In this document: piece after piece, positions 49,935 to 57,251 of the stretch | How the letters are laid out: each line of letters opens with the position of its first letter | Numbering within the stretch: position 1 is the stretch's first letter | NCBI GenBank assembly: GCA_910589055.1 | Contig: CAJURN010000014.1 | Location: 1 to 64,000 of the forward strand | From: an uncultured Muribaculaceae bacterium | GTDB taxonomy: Bacteria > Bacteroidota > Bacteroidia > Bacteroidales > Muribaculaceae | Direction of reading: 5' to 3' | Length of the DNA stretch: 64,000 nucleotides | Notes under the pieces: generated by a model | Seen by the model: the letters and a program-made list of their open reading frames with translations, nothing else | The model's database searches: none | What the model was told of the DNA's origin: nothing | Position numbers and translations under genes: made by a program

Positions 49935-51704
49935 TTATTTTTCTTCTTCTTCCGGGGTGACTACGGCCAGGGTGAGCTCGTCGAGCTGCTTCTGGTCGAT
50001 GGGTGCGGGAGCGTCAAGCATCACGTCGCGGCCGCTGTTGTTCTTGGGGAAGGCGATGCAGTCGCGGATGCTGTCGAGTCCGGCGAAGAGCGATACCCAG
50101 CGGTCAAGACCGTAGGCGAGACCTCCGTGAGGGGGCGCTCCGAACTTGAAGGCGTTCATGAGGAAGCCGAACTGTTCCTGAGCCTTTTCGGGAGTGAAGC
50201 CGAGGATTTCAAACATCTTGGCCTGGAGGGCGCTGTCGTGGATACGGATCGAACCGCCGCCCACTTCAACGCCGTTGATAACCATGTCGTAGGCATCGGC
50301 GCGCACGGCTGCCGGGTCGGTGTCGAGCATGGGGATGTCTTCGTCCTTGGGATGGGTGAAGGGGTGGTGCATAGCCATGAGGCGCTGTTCCTCGTCGCTC
50401 CATTCAAACATCGGGAAGTCAACCACCCACAGGCAGGCAAACTTGTTCTTGTCGCGCAGACCGAGCTGACGGCCCATTTCGAGACGGAGCTCGCAGAGCT
50501 GCTTGCGGGTTTTCATGATGTCGTCGCCGCTCAGGATGAGGATGAGATCGCCGGGTTCGGCGTCCATTGCCTTGCGGAGTTCCTGAAGGGTCTCCTGGGT
50601 GTAGAATTTGTCGACGGAAGACTTGACATTGCCGTCGGCTTCGACGCGGGCATATACCATGCCTTTTGCGCCAATCTGGGGACGTTTTACGTATTCGGTG
50701 AGAGCGTCGAGCTGCTTGCGGGTGTAGGAAGCGGCGCCCTTGGCACAGATACCGCCGATGTAGGCTGCGTTGTCAAACACGCTGAAGCCGTGGCCTTTGA
50801 GCACGTCCATCAGTTCGACAAAGCGCATGCCGAAACGGAGGTCGGGCTTGTCGCTGCCGTAGTATTTCATAGCGTCGGCCCAAGGCATGCGGATGAAGGG
50901 TTCGGTGAGTTCGACACCGCGGATTTCCTTGAAGAGGTGCTTCGCCATGCCTTCGAAAAGCTCGATGATGTCGTTTTGCTCAACGTAGCTCATTTCGCAG
51001 TCGATCTGAGTGAACTCGGGCTGACGGTCGGCGCGGAGGTCTTCGTCGCGGAAGCACTTCACAATCTGGAAATAGCGGTCCATACCCGACACCATCAGGA
51101 GCTGCTTGAGTGTCTGAGGCGACTGGGGCAGGGCGTAGAACTGGCCGGGATTCATGCGGGAGGGCACAACGAAGTCGCGTGCACCCTCGGGGGTTGAGCC
51201 CACGAGCATAGGAGTCTCGATTTCGAGGAAGCCCTTGCTGTCGAGGTAGCGGCGCACTTCCATAGTCATGCGGTGGCGCAGCTCGAGGTTGCGGCGCACG
51301 GGAGTGCGGCGGAGGTCCAGATAGCGGTAGCGCATGCGGAGGTCGTCGCCGCCGTCGCTCTCATCTTCGATGGTGAAAGGCGGTACTTCGCTGGGATTGA
51401 GCACGGTGAGCTTGTCGGCGATGATTTCGATGTCGCCTGTGGGGAGGTTGGGGTTCTTGCTGGCACGTTCGGCCACCTTACCTGTGATCTGCACCACGAA
51501 CTCGCGTCCGAGATGGTTGGCAGCTTCAGTGAGAGCCTGGTCGTGCTCGACGTTGAACACCACCTGGGTGAGTCCGTATCGGTCGCGGAGGTCCACAAAT
51601 GTCATACCTCCCATTTTTCGGGTGCGCTGCACCCATCCGGCGAGGGTCACTTCCGTTCCTGCATCGCCAATGCGGAGTTCCCCGCACGTTTTGGTTCTGA
51701 ACAT
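49935..51704 (-). CDS. aspS: Aspartyl-tRNA synthetase
   Basis: A 589-residue class IIb synthetase charging tRNA-Asp. There is an N-terminal OB-fold anticodon-binding domain (LAGWVQRTRKMGGMTFVDLRD), class II motif 2 (FRDEDLRADRQPEFTQID near residue 218), a bacterial GAD insertion (about 290-400), and motif 3 (GLAYGLDRW near residue 548). Length is normal. A -7 box lies 36 bp upstream. The Nif3-like gene follows 16 bp downstream on the same strand, so they may be co-transcribed. Confidence 0.96.
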   Translation of the reverse strand: MFRTKTCGELRIGDAGTEVTLAGWVQRTRKMGGMTFVDLRDRYGLTQVVFNVEHDQALTEAANHLGREFVVQITGKVAERASKNPNLPTGDIEIIADKLTVLNPSEVPPFTIEDESDGGDDLRMRYRYLDLRRTPVRRNLELRHRMTMEVRRYLDSKGFLEIETPMLVGSTPEGARDFVVPSRMNPGQFYALPQSPQTLKQLLMVSGMDRYFQIVKCFRDEDLRADRQPEFTQIDCEMSYVEQNDIIELFEGMAKHLFKEIRGVELTEPFIRMPWADAMKYYGSDKPDLRFGMRFVELMDVLKGHGFSVFDNAAYIGGICAKGAASYTRKQLDALTEYVKRPQIGAKGMVYARVEADGNVKSSVDKFYTQETLQELRKAMDAEPGDLILILSGDDIMKTRKQLCELRLEMGRQLGLRDKNKFACLWVVDFPMFEWSDEEQRLMAMHHPFTHPKDEDIPMLDTDPAAVRADAYDMVINGVEVGGGSIRIHDSALQAKMFEILGFTPEKAQEQFGFLMNAFKFGAPPHGGLAYGLDRWVSLFAGLDSIRDCIAFPKNNSGRDVMLDAPAPIDQKQLDELTLAVVTPEEEEK

Positions 51705-51740
51705 GATATGATGTTTTTGCGTTTAGTTTTCTTCAATCTG

Positions 51741-51748
51741 CAAAGATA
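51741..51748 (-). promoter_or_regulatory. -7 box, aspS
   Basis: TATCTTTG on the minus strand matches the consensus exactly, 36 bp before the aspS ATG. Confidence 0.7.
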
Positions 51749-51781
51749 GTGAAAAAAAGTGGAAAGTAAAGGGCGTTTTTT

Positions 51782-51935
51782 GGGGGTGAAGGGTGAAAAG
51801 TGAAATTTTGAAAATAAATTTTCAAGTGAAGATAAATGCTTTTGTCGAAAGAGCTGATATTTTCACTTTTCACTTTCCTCTCTTCGCCACATATCCAATG
51901 CTATTATCTTCACCTTTCACTTTTCACCCTTCACC
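51782..51935. repeat. Intergenic palindromic repeat, copy 2 (GGTGAAA-type)
   Basis: About 150 bp: GGGTGAAGGGTGAAAAGTGAA units, the palindromic core TTGAAAAT-AA-ATTTTCAA, AAGTGAAGATAAATGCTTTTG, and complementary arms TTTCACTTTTCACTTTCC and TTTCACTTTTCACCC with TATTATCTTCACC. The right edge extends over the last codons of the convergent-side symporter gene. Confidence 0.8.
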
Positions 51936-53101
51936 GTGCTGCTGATGTTTTTAGAAAAGCACCGGTTGATAATCTGGGCGATGGCGCCGTCGCCGGTGAT
52001 GTTGCAGGCGGTGCCGAAGCTGTCCATGGATATGTACAGGGCAATCATGAGGGCATTGTCGGCTTCGGTGAATCCGAGGATTGACGATAGCAGGCCGAGC
52101 GATGCCATGATTGCGCCGCCGGGTACTCCCGGGGCGGCCACGATGGTGATTCCGAGCATGCCGATGAATCCGGCGAACATCGTAAGGTCGAAGGGCATGC
52201 CCTTGGTTATCATCAGCGCCAGGGCGCAGGCGACGATTTTGAGCGTTGAGCCTGACATGTGTATCGTGGCGCAGAGCGGTACGACGAAGCCGGCCACGTC
52301 TTTGTCAACTCCCATGGCTATCGTGCGGTTGAGGGTCACCGGTATAGTTGCCGCCGACGACTGTGTGCCGAGGGCGGTGAAGTAGGCGGGCATCATGGTC
52401 CACAGGCATTTGAACGGATTGCGGCGCGAGAACAGTGACGCGATGCAATATTGCACCACAAGCACTCCCACATGCAGCACGAAAATCACCACGATGATTT
52501 TAATAAAGGTTGCCAGCAGCGGCCCAACCGTTCCGGCCATTGTCATCGACAGGAATATGCCGAAGATATATAGCGGCAGCAGGGGAATTATGGTCTTTAC
52601 AATAATAAGCCGGATTACGTCGCGGAAGTCGTCGAGTCCTTTGCGCAGGGCTGTCGCGCCCGGTAGCGCCGCTCCGCCGAAGCCGAGGATGAAAGCGAGG
52701 AAAAGCGCTGTCATCACGTTCATCAGAGGGTCAATCGACAAGGTGAAAAATGCTTCCGGCGAACTTCCGGCGGCGCTGACCTCGCCGTAGGACACATGGC
52801 TCAGAAGGGGCGGAAACACGGTCGAGGCCGTGAAATATGCCAGCAATCCCGAGCCGTAGGTCATGATGTAGGCCGTGAGCACGGTTGCGGCGAGCATGGC
52901 GCCGGCGCGGCGTCCGATTTCGGCAATCGCCGGGGCTACGAAGCCCACAATCAGCAATGGAATAATGAAGCCTAAGAATGAGCTGAAGATGGAATTGAAC
53001 GTGGCGAAGCAGCGGGCAAGCCACATCGGAGTCACAAAGCCTGCGCCGATACCGAGCACGATGGCAATGATGATGAGAGGGAGGAGTCCGAGTCGTTTCA
53101 T
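51917..53101 (-). CDS. Dicarboxylate/amino acid:cation symporter (DAACS)
   Basis: A 394-residue polytopic carrier of the glutamate/C4-dicarboxylate family, importing Asp, Glu, Ser/Thr or succinate with Na+ or H+. Visible motifs are FTALGTQSSAATIPVTL (re-entrant hairpin 1, the S-S-A-A-T-I-P region), FVVPLCATIHMSGS (helix 7) and GVPGGAIM (hairpin 2). The SSAATIP pattern fits SstT/GltP-type members. The last codons, reading V-K-G-E-K, come from the overlapping repeat. The tatC gene lies 9 bp upstream on the same strand. Confidence 0.9.
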   Translation of the reverse strand: MKRLGLLPLIIIAIVLGIGAGFVTPMWLARCFATFNSIFSSFLGFIIPLLIVGFVAPAIAEIGRRAGAMLAATVLTAYIMTYGSGLLAYFTASTVFPPLLSHVSYGEVSAAGSSPEAFFTLSIDPLMNVMTALFLAFILGFGGAALPGATALRKGLDDFRDVIRLIIVKTIIPLLPLYIFGIFLSMTMAGTVGPLLATFIKIIVVIFVLHVGVLVVQYCIASLFSRRNPFKCLWTMMPAYFTALGTQSSAATIPVTLNRTIAMGVDKDVAGFVVPLCATIHMSGSTLKIVACALALMITKGMPFDLTMFAGFIGMLGITIVAAPGVPGGAIMASLGLLSSILGFTEADNALMIALYISMDSFGTACNITGDGAIAQIINRCFSKNISSTVKGEK

Positions 53102-53110
53102 GGTGTTGCG

Positions 53111-53917
53111 TTATTCGGGGCTTGAGGGCTTGACAAGCAGGGCGCTGCCTTCCCAAAGGGCATAGATGGGGAGGAAGACTATAAATAAGGTGAACGGGTC
53201 GCCCGTGGGAGTGATGAGAGCGGCCACAATCAGCAGCACGACAATGGCATGGCGGCGGTAGCGGGTGAAAAATCCGCGTGTGAGCAGCCCCATCTTGCCG
53301 AGAAGCCATGCAAGCAACGGCAGCTCGAACACGAGACCCATCATGAGCAGAAGGGTGAAGAAATTATCCATGTAGGAATCCAGCGACACTATTGCCTGAA
53401 TACTCGAGCTGAGCCGGTAGTCGGCAAGAAACCTTACCGCAAGAGGGAATACAAGCGCATATCCCACGGCCACGCCGAGATAGAACATGATGTTGCCGAA
53501 GAGGAAGGCCGTGCGTATTCCACGTTTCTCATGCTCGTAGAGCGCCGGCGATATGAAGGTCCACAGAAAATATATTATCACCGGGAAGCACACCACAAGT
53601 GCCAGCCAGCAGGTGGCCGACATGTGGATGAAGAATTGCGACGTAAGTTCCAGGCTCACCACGTTCACCGAAAATCCGGCCTCGGTGCTGAGATCGCCGA
53701 AGGTGCTGCCGAGTGCTCCTCCGATTCGGTTGAACAGTTCATAGAGCGGAAAACTGCCCGAGCAGGGAGCCATTATCACGTTGTCGAAAATCCACGGCAT
53801 GGCTATGAAGCAGCCCACGGCCACGGCGATGTACACCACGGCAATGCGCACGAGCACACCTCTGAGGTCGTCGAGGTGGTCCCAGAAAGTCATTTCACCT
53901 CCGGATGAGGCCATCAA
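53111..53917 (-). CDS. tatC: Sec-independent translocase TatC, housekeeping copy
   Basis: A 268-residue six-helix protein. The N-terminal M-T-F-W-D-H-L-D-D-L-R motif, ISPALYEHEKR, and in helix four LVFELP keep the conserved membrane Glu, unlike the RiPP-linked copy. The ITPTGDPFT stretch is typical. It overlaps the tatA start region by 4 nt and lies with tatA upstream, the standard Bacteroidetes TatAC pair without TatB. Confidence 0.95.
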   Translation of the reverse strand: MMASSGGEMTFWDHLDDLRGVLVRIAVVYIAVAVGCFIAMPWIFDNVIMAPCSGSFPLYELFNRIGGALGSTFGDLSTEAGFSVNVVSLELTSQFFIHMSATCWLALVVCFPVIIYFLWTFISPALYEHEKRGIRTAFLFGNIMFYLGVAVGYALVFPLAVRFLADYRLSSSIQAIVSLDSYMDNFFTLLLMMGLVFELPLLAWLLGKMGLLTRGFFTRYRRHAIVVLLIVAALITPTGDPFTLFIVFLPIYALWEGSALLVKPSSPE

Positions 53918-54168
53918 TCCCTGTCTTTACCTTTGGGTTCGTCGTTTTCGGAAGTGGCCTTTGGCGATTTAGGCTCGACGGGGCGTTCAATCTCGTCCTT
54001 TGCTTCCTGGATTCCTTGCTTGAAGGAGTGGATGCCCTTTCCGAGACCGCGCATGAGTTCGGGAATCTTCTTGCCGCCGAAAAGAAGCAGTACTACAAGG
54101 AAGATAATGAGCCATTCCCAACCGCGGAGATTGCCTAAAATAACAGGGATTAGTGTAGCGTATGTCAT
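53914..54168 (-). CDS. tatA: TatA/E-type Tat translocase subunit, housekeeping copy
   Basis: An 84-residue protein: a membrane helix (EWLIIFLVVLLLFGGKKI), the hinge, an amphipathic helix (LMRGLGKGIHSFKQGI), and a charged disordered tail. Its stop overlaps the tatC start as ATGA. A 7-of-8 -7 match (TATCTTTA, 54198-54205, minus strand) lies 29 bp upstream. A second TatA is at 41745. Confidence 0.94.
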   Translation of the reverse strand: MTYATLIPVILGNLRGWEWLIIFLVVLLLFGGKKIPELMRGLGKGIHSFKQGIQEAKDEIERPVEPKSPKATSENDEPKGKDRD

Positions 54169-54228
54169 AAATTACGGAAAAATTTCATTATTTGAGCGTA
54201 AAGATACGACATATTCGGCGAAATTACG

Positions 54229-54236
54229 TAAATTTG
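54229..54236 (+). promoter_or_regulatory. -7 box, fabD
   Basis: TAAATTTG matches the consensus exactly, 35 bp before the ATG at 54272, and excludes the upstream extension of the frame that overlaps tatA. Confidence 0.7.
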
Positions 54237-54271
54237 TAGCCATTTTTAACACCAATCATACACTCAACAGA

Positions 54272-55150
54272 ATGAAAGCATACGTTTTTCCCGGTCAGGG
54301 TGCACAGTTCGTAGGTATGGGCAAAGACCTCTACGACAACAATCCCGAAGCCCGCGAACTGTTTGAAAAAGCAAATGAAATCCTCGGTTTCCGCATCACC
54401 GACCTGATGTTCAACGGCACTCCCGAAGACCTCAAGCAGACCAAGGTGACCCAGCCTGCAATATTCATCCACTCCGTACTCCTTGCCAAGTCGCTCGGAG
54501 CCGACTTCAAGCCCGACATGGTTGCCGGTCACTCCCTCGGCGAATTTTCGGCACTCGTGGCCGCCGGAGCACTCAGCTTCGAAGACGGTCTGCGCCTCGT
54601 GAGCGCCCGTGCCCAGGCAATGCAGAAGGCTTGCGAGCTCAAGCCCTCCACAATGGCGGCCATCATCGCCCTTCCCGACGAAAAGGTTGAGGAAGTGTGT
54701 GCAGGAATTGAAGGCGTGGTTGTGTGCGCCAACTACAACTGCCCCGGTCAGCTCGTGATTTCCGGTGAAATCGAAGCCATCGACGCCGCTTGCGAGCAGC
54801 TCAAGGCTGCAGGCGCAAAGCGTGCTCTCAAACTCCCCGTTGGCGGAGCTTTCCACTCCCCCTGCATGGAGCCTGCGCGCGCCGAACTCGCCGAAGCTAT
54901 CGAACGCACCGAAATCCACACTCCCATCTGTCCCGTTTATCAGAACGTTGACGCTCTTCCCCACACCGACCCCGCCGAAATCAAGGGCCTTCTCGTGGCA
55001 CAGCTCACCGCACCCGTACGCTGGACTCAGACCGTAAAGAACATGATTGCCGACGGAGCTACCGAATTTGTTGAACTCGGCCCGGGCAAGGTTCTCCAGG
55101 GACTCGTTTCCAAAATCGACAAGGAAGTTGCCGTTTCCGGCCTTCAGTAA
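54272..55150 (+). CDS. fabD: Malonyl-CoA:ACP transacylase
   Basis: A 292-residue cytoplasmic enzyme that loads malonate onto acyl carrier protein for fatty acid synthesis. The N-terminal KAYVFPGQGAQFVGMGKDLY, the nucleophile motif GHSLGE (Ser near residue 90), and the catalytic His in PVGGAFHSP near 199 are all present. The start at 54272 fits both the promoter and the family's N-terminus. Monocistronic, followed by a hairpin. Confidence 0.96.
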   Translation: MKAYVFPGQGAQFVGMGKDLYDNNPEARELFEKANEILGFRITDLMFNGTPEDLKQTKVTQPAIFIHSVLLAKSLGADFKPDMVAGHSLGEFSALVAAGALSFEDGLRLVSARAQAMQKACELKPSTMAAIIALPDEKVEEVCAGIEGVVVCANYNCPGQLVISGEIEAIDAACEQLKAAGAKRALKLPVGGAFHSPCMEPARAELAEAIERTEIHTPICPVYQNVDALPHTDPAEIKGLLVAQLTAPVRWTQTVKNMIADGATEFVELGPGKVLQGLVSKIDKEVAVSGLQ

Positions 55151-55197
55151 TATCTTGCAACAATAAGTGTCCCGCCCGGGGATGCTGATTATATCAC

Positions 55198-55243
55198 AAC
55201 CCCGCACACCGCAGGCTTTGACCTGATGTGTGCGGGGTTGACT
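55198..55243 (+). terminator. Conserved hairpin element, copy 2 (after fabD)
   Basis: AACCCCGCACAC (55198-55209) pairs perfectly with GTGTGCGGGGTT (55228-55239), with an inner CAGG/CCTG hairpin, and is followed by GACTTTA. It is nearly the same as the element after hpf at 34549, including the GCAGGCTTT loop. Confidence 0.6.
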
Positions 55244-55333
55244 TTATAGAACGATAATGCCGCTGTTTTTGGGAAAATGTTAGAAAATTGTGTTTTTAGG
55301 CATAAAATATTTGGCAGATTGGAAAGTGTGTTA

Positions 55334-55341
55334 TACATTTG
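55334..55341 (+). promoter_or_regulatory. -7 box, secreted protein copy 3
   Basis: TACATTTG matches the consensus exactly, about 107 bp before the ATG at 55449, leaving a leader of about 100 nt. Confidence 0.65.
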
Positions 55342-55448
55342 CAAAACCGAAGCGTCAACTCAGAGCTTCAAAAACATCCCGCTTCGGCTCACTCTCCTCT
55401 AACGGATATTGAGGAAAAATAATTGTTTAATATCAAACTAATCCACGA

Positions 55449-56714
55449 ATGAAAAAATTTTACACCATTCTTGCCGCTGCGGCTGTCACACTTAGTGCAA
55501 GTGCAGTGAAACCCATTACTGAAATACTTCCTGCCAATTCTGCTGAAGTAACAGTTTCGAAATCAGCCAACTTTGCAGTTGCCGATGCTAAAAAATCGGT
55601 TCGTGCCGGTCAGAAATATAAAGTACAGGGCGAAAGCCGTGCCGCCGCTACTGTCGACGACATCACCGAATGGCCCTATGCCGGAGAATTCTATTCACTT
55701 GGTACTGCCAATAGCGGATGGAACGGTCCTAACACCATGCTTGTTATCCCCGTAGAAGGCAATCAGGTGATGATTACCGGTCTGTGGCATCAGAACCTGA
55801 GACTTACCGGAACATATGATGCCGCCCAGGGTACTATCTCGATTCCCGCAAAGCAGAATTTTACCGTGAATACCCAGGCCGGTGAGGCAACCTGCACCGT
55901 TGCTCTCCTCGATGTGAAATCTTCACCTTACAAGCAGCTTGACAAGGATATCGTTCTTAATGTGGACGCTGCCAACCGCAATATATGGTATGATGCCGAG
56001 ACTTATACTGCAAACGATGGAAATGCATATTATGCAGAAATAATCGGTATGTGCACCGACGCCGGTACGTATTACGATTTTATCGGCTCTATCGACGCCT
56101 ACATGTTCAATTCATATATGGATTGGGTGTATGCCGTTACAGATGCCAACGATCAGATTCAGCCCGCTCAGGCATCCGCACCCATCTGGGTTGAAGTTGC
56201 TGATGGCAAGATTGGAATTGACAATTTCCTGAACGCAGGTTATACTGCCGCCACAGTTGAACTCACACTTGACAAGGCTGCCAAGACTGCAACCGCGACA
56301 AAAGCACTTCTCGGTCAGGCAAGCGTATCCGCTACTCAGAAGGTATCGTTCTACCTCTGGGGCTTTGAAGAAGTAGGTGAAAACCTGAGTGTTACCCCTA
56401 CCGTAGTATTTGAAGGCGCCGCCGCTCAGTACGAGGATGGAACTCCCTGCACAGTGTTCACAACTCCTTATTGCGGTATTTTCGACGAAACCGGCAATTA
56501 TTACCTGTCTGACGAGAATTACACAGCCATCAGCACTCAGTTTGTTGTTGACGGCGACGTATTTAGCGGAGCCGGAATTGGCAACGTGACCGTAGCTGAC
56601 GAAAATGCTCCCGTAGAATATTTCAATCTCCAGGGCGTACGCGTTGAGAATCCCTCAAACGGCCTCTACATCCGCCGCCAGGGCAACACCGCTACCAAGG
56701 TGCTGGTAAAATAA
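55449..56714 (+). CDS. Secreted protein with NLQG-type C-terminal domain, copy 3
   Basis: A 421-residue exported protein of unknown function. It has a signal peptide (MKKFYTILAAAAVTLSASA), a beta-rich body with no recognised family (one segment, TEWPYAGEFYSLGTANSGWN, may be a lectin-like strand pair), and a C-terminal NAPVEYFNLQGVRVENPSNG tail followed by LYIRRQG. The tail is nearly identical to that of the 57252 protein. It is read toward the convergent 57252 gene and has two terminators in between. The tail suggests surface display or secretion. Confidence 0.78.
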   Translation: MKKFYTILAAAAVTLSASAVKPITEILPANSAEVTVSKSANFAVADAKKSVRAGQKYKVQGESRAAATVDDITEWPYAGEFYSLGTANSGWNGPNTMLVIPVEGNQVMITGLWHQNLRLTGTYDAAQGTISIPAKQNFTVNTQAGEATCTVALLDVKSSPYKQLDKDIVLNVDAANRNIWYDAETYTANDGNAYYAEIIGMCTDAGTYYDFIGSIDAYMFNSYMDWVYAVTDANDQIQPAQASAPIWVEVADGKIGIDNFLNAGYTAATVELTLDKAAKTATATKALLGQASVSATQKVSFYLWGFEEVGENLSVTPTVVFEGAAAQYEDGTPCTVFTTPYCGIFDETGNYYLSDENYTAISTQFVVDGDVFSGAGIGNVTVADENAPVEYFNLQGVRVENPSNGLYIRRQGNTATKVLVK

Positions 56715-56730
56715 AAGAGACATTTGATTT

Positions 56731-56826
56731 TGGGTTAAAGGTTAAGGGTGAAAAATTAAGATAATAGTTTTTGCCCGTCTATAAGTCCTATCAGACTTAT
56801 TAGTCCTATAAGACCCACATCACCCG
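56731..56826. repeat. Intergenic repeat with ATAAGTCC units, copy 2
   Basis: GGGTTAAAGGTTAAGGGTG units and AGATAATAG, then TATAAGTCCTATCAGAC / TTATTAGTCCTATAAGACC, a shorter form of the palindrome at 47826. Confidence 0.6.
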
Positions 56827-56839
56827 ATAATAAAATTTG

Positions 56840-56878
56840 CCGCCCGACCGGATTTTCCCGGTCGGGCGGTCTTTGTTT
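56840..56878 (+). terminator. Intrinsic terminator
   Basis: CCGCCCGACCGG pairs perfectly with CCGGTCGGGCGG (12 bp, 6-nt loop) and is followed by TCTTTGTTT. It ends the 55449 gene. Confidence 0.85.
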
Positions 56879-57158
56879 AAGCCGCCCGATTGCGAGGGCT
56901 GCAGAACCGTCATGAAAAGCCATCGCTCTGATTCCGGGGTCTTTCTACGAGCGGCTTCGCCGACGATACTACGAGGCCCGTTGGCGGCTGTATCGTAATT
57001 TATTGATGTCCGATAAAAAAACTGCGTAGCAGTGTGTAAGCCGCCATGCTGTTTTTTGTAGCTTCGCTACTTTTTAATTTTTATCGGGCTTATTTATGTT
57101 GGATTGTTTGCCACACCCTCTTTGCGGCGAGCCGCTTATCGGTCGGGGCGGTATAAAT
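56879..57158. other. Gene-free, hairpin-rich region
   Basis: No credible reading frame. It contains several complementary segments: GGCGGCT (56992) with AGCCGCC (57039), CTGC-GTA-GCAG, GTAGC-TTC-GCTAC (57058), and CCGATAAAAA (57009) with TTTTTATCGG (57078). They could form one large folded unit between the two convergent genes. No -7 box was seen, so it may be a structured DNA or 3'-end region, not a transcribed RNA gene. Confidence 0.4.
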
Positions 57159-57200
57159 AAAATCCTCCGCCGTCACGCTGTGGTGATGGCGGAGGATTTT
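57159..57200. terminator. Bidirectional terminator
   Basis: AAAATCCTCCGCC pairs perfectly with GGCGGAGGATTTT (13 bp), with an inner GTCAC/GTGAT pairing. A-rich on one side and T-rich on the other, it serves transcripts of both directions and ends the 57252 gene. Confidence 0.85.
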
Positions 57201-57251
57201 ATGTGAATGAAAGGGTGATGATTTTTACATCATTTTGCTTTCGAATGGGAT

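Noticed and set aside
49620..51197. 525-residue plus-strand frame
   Set aside because: Antisense of aspS and the Nif3-like gene, whose motifs are complete on the minus strand.
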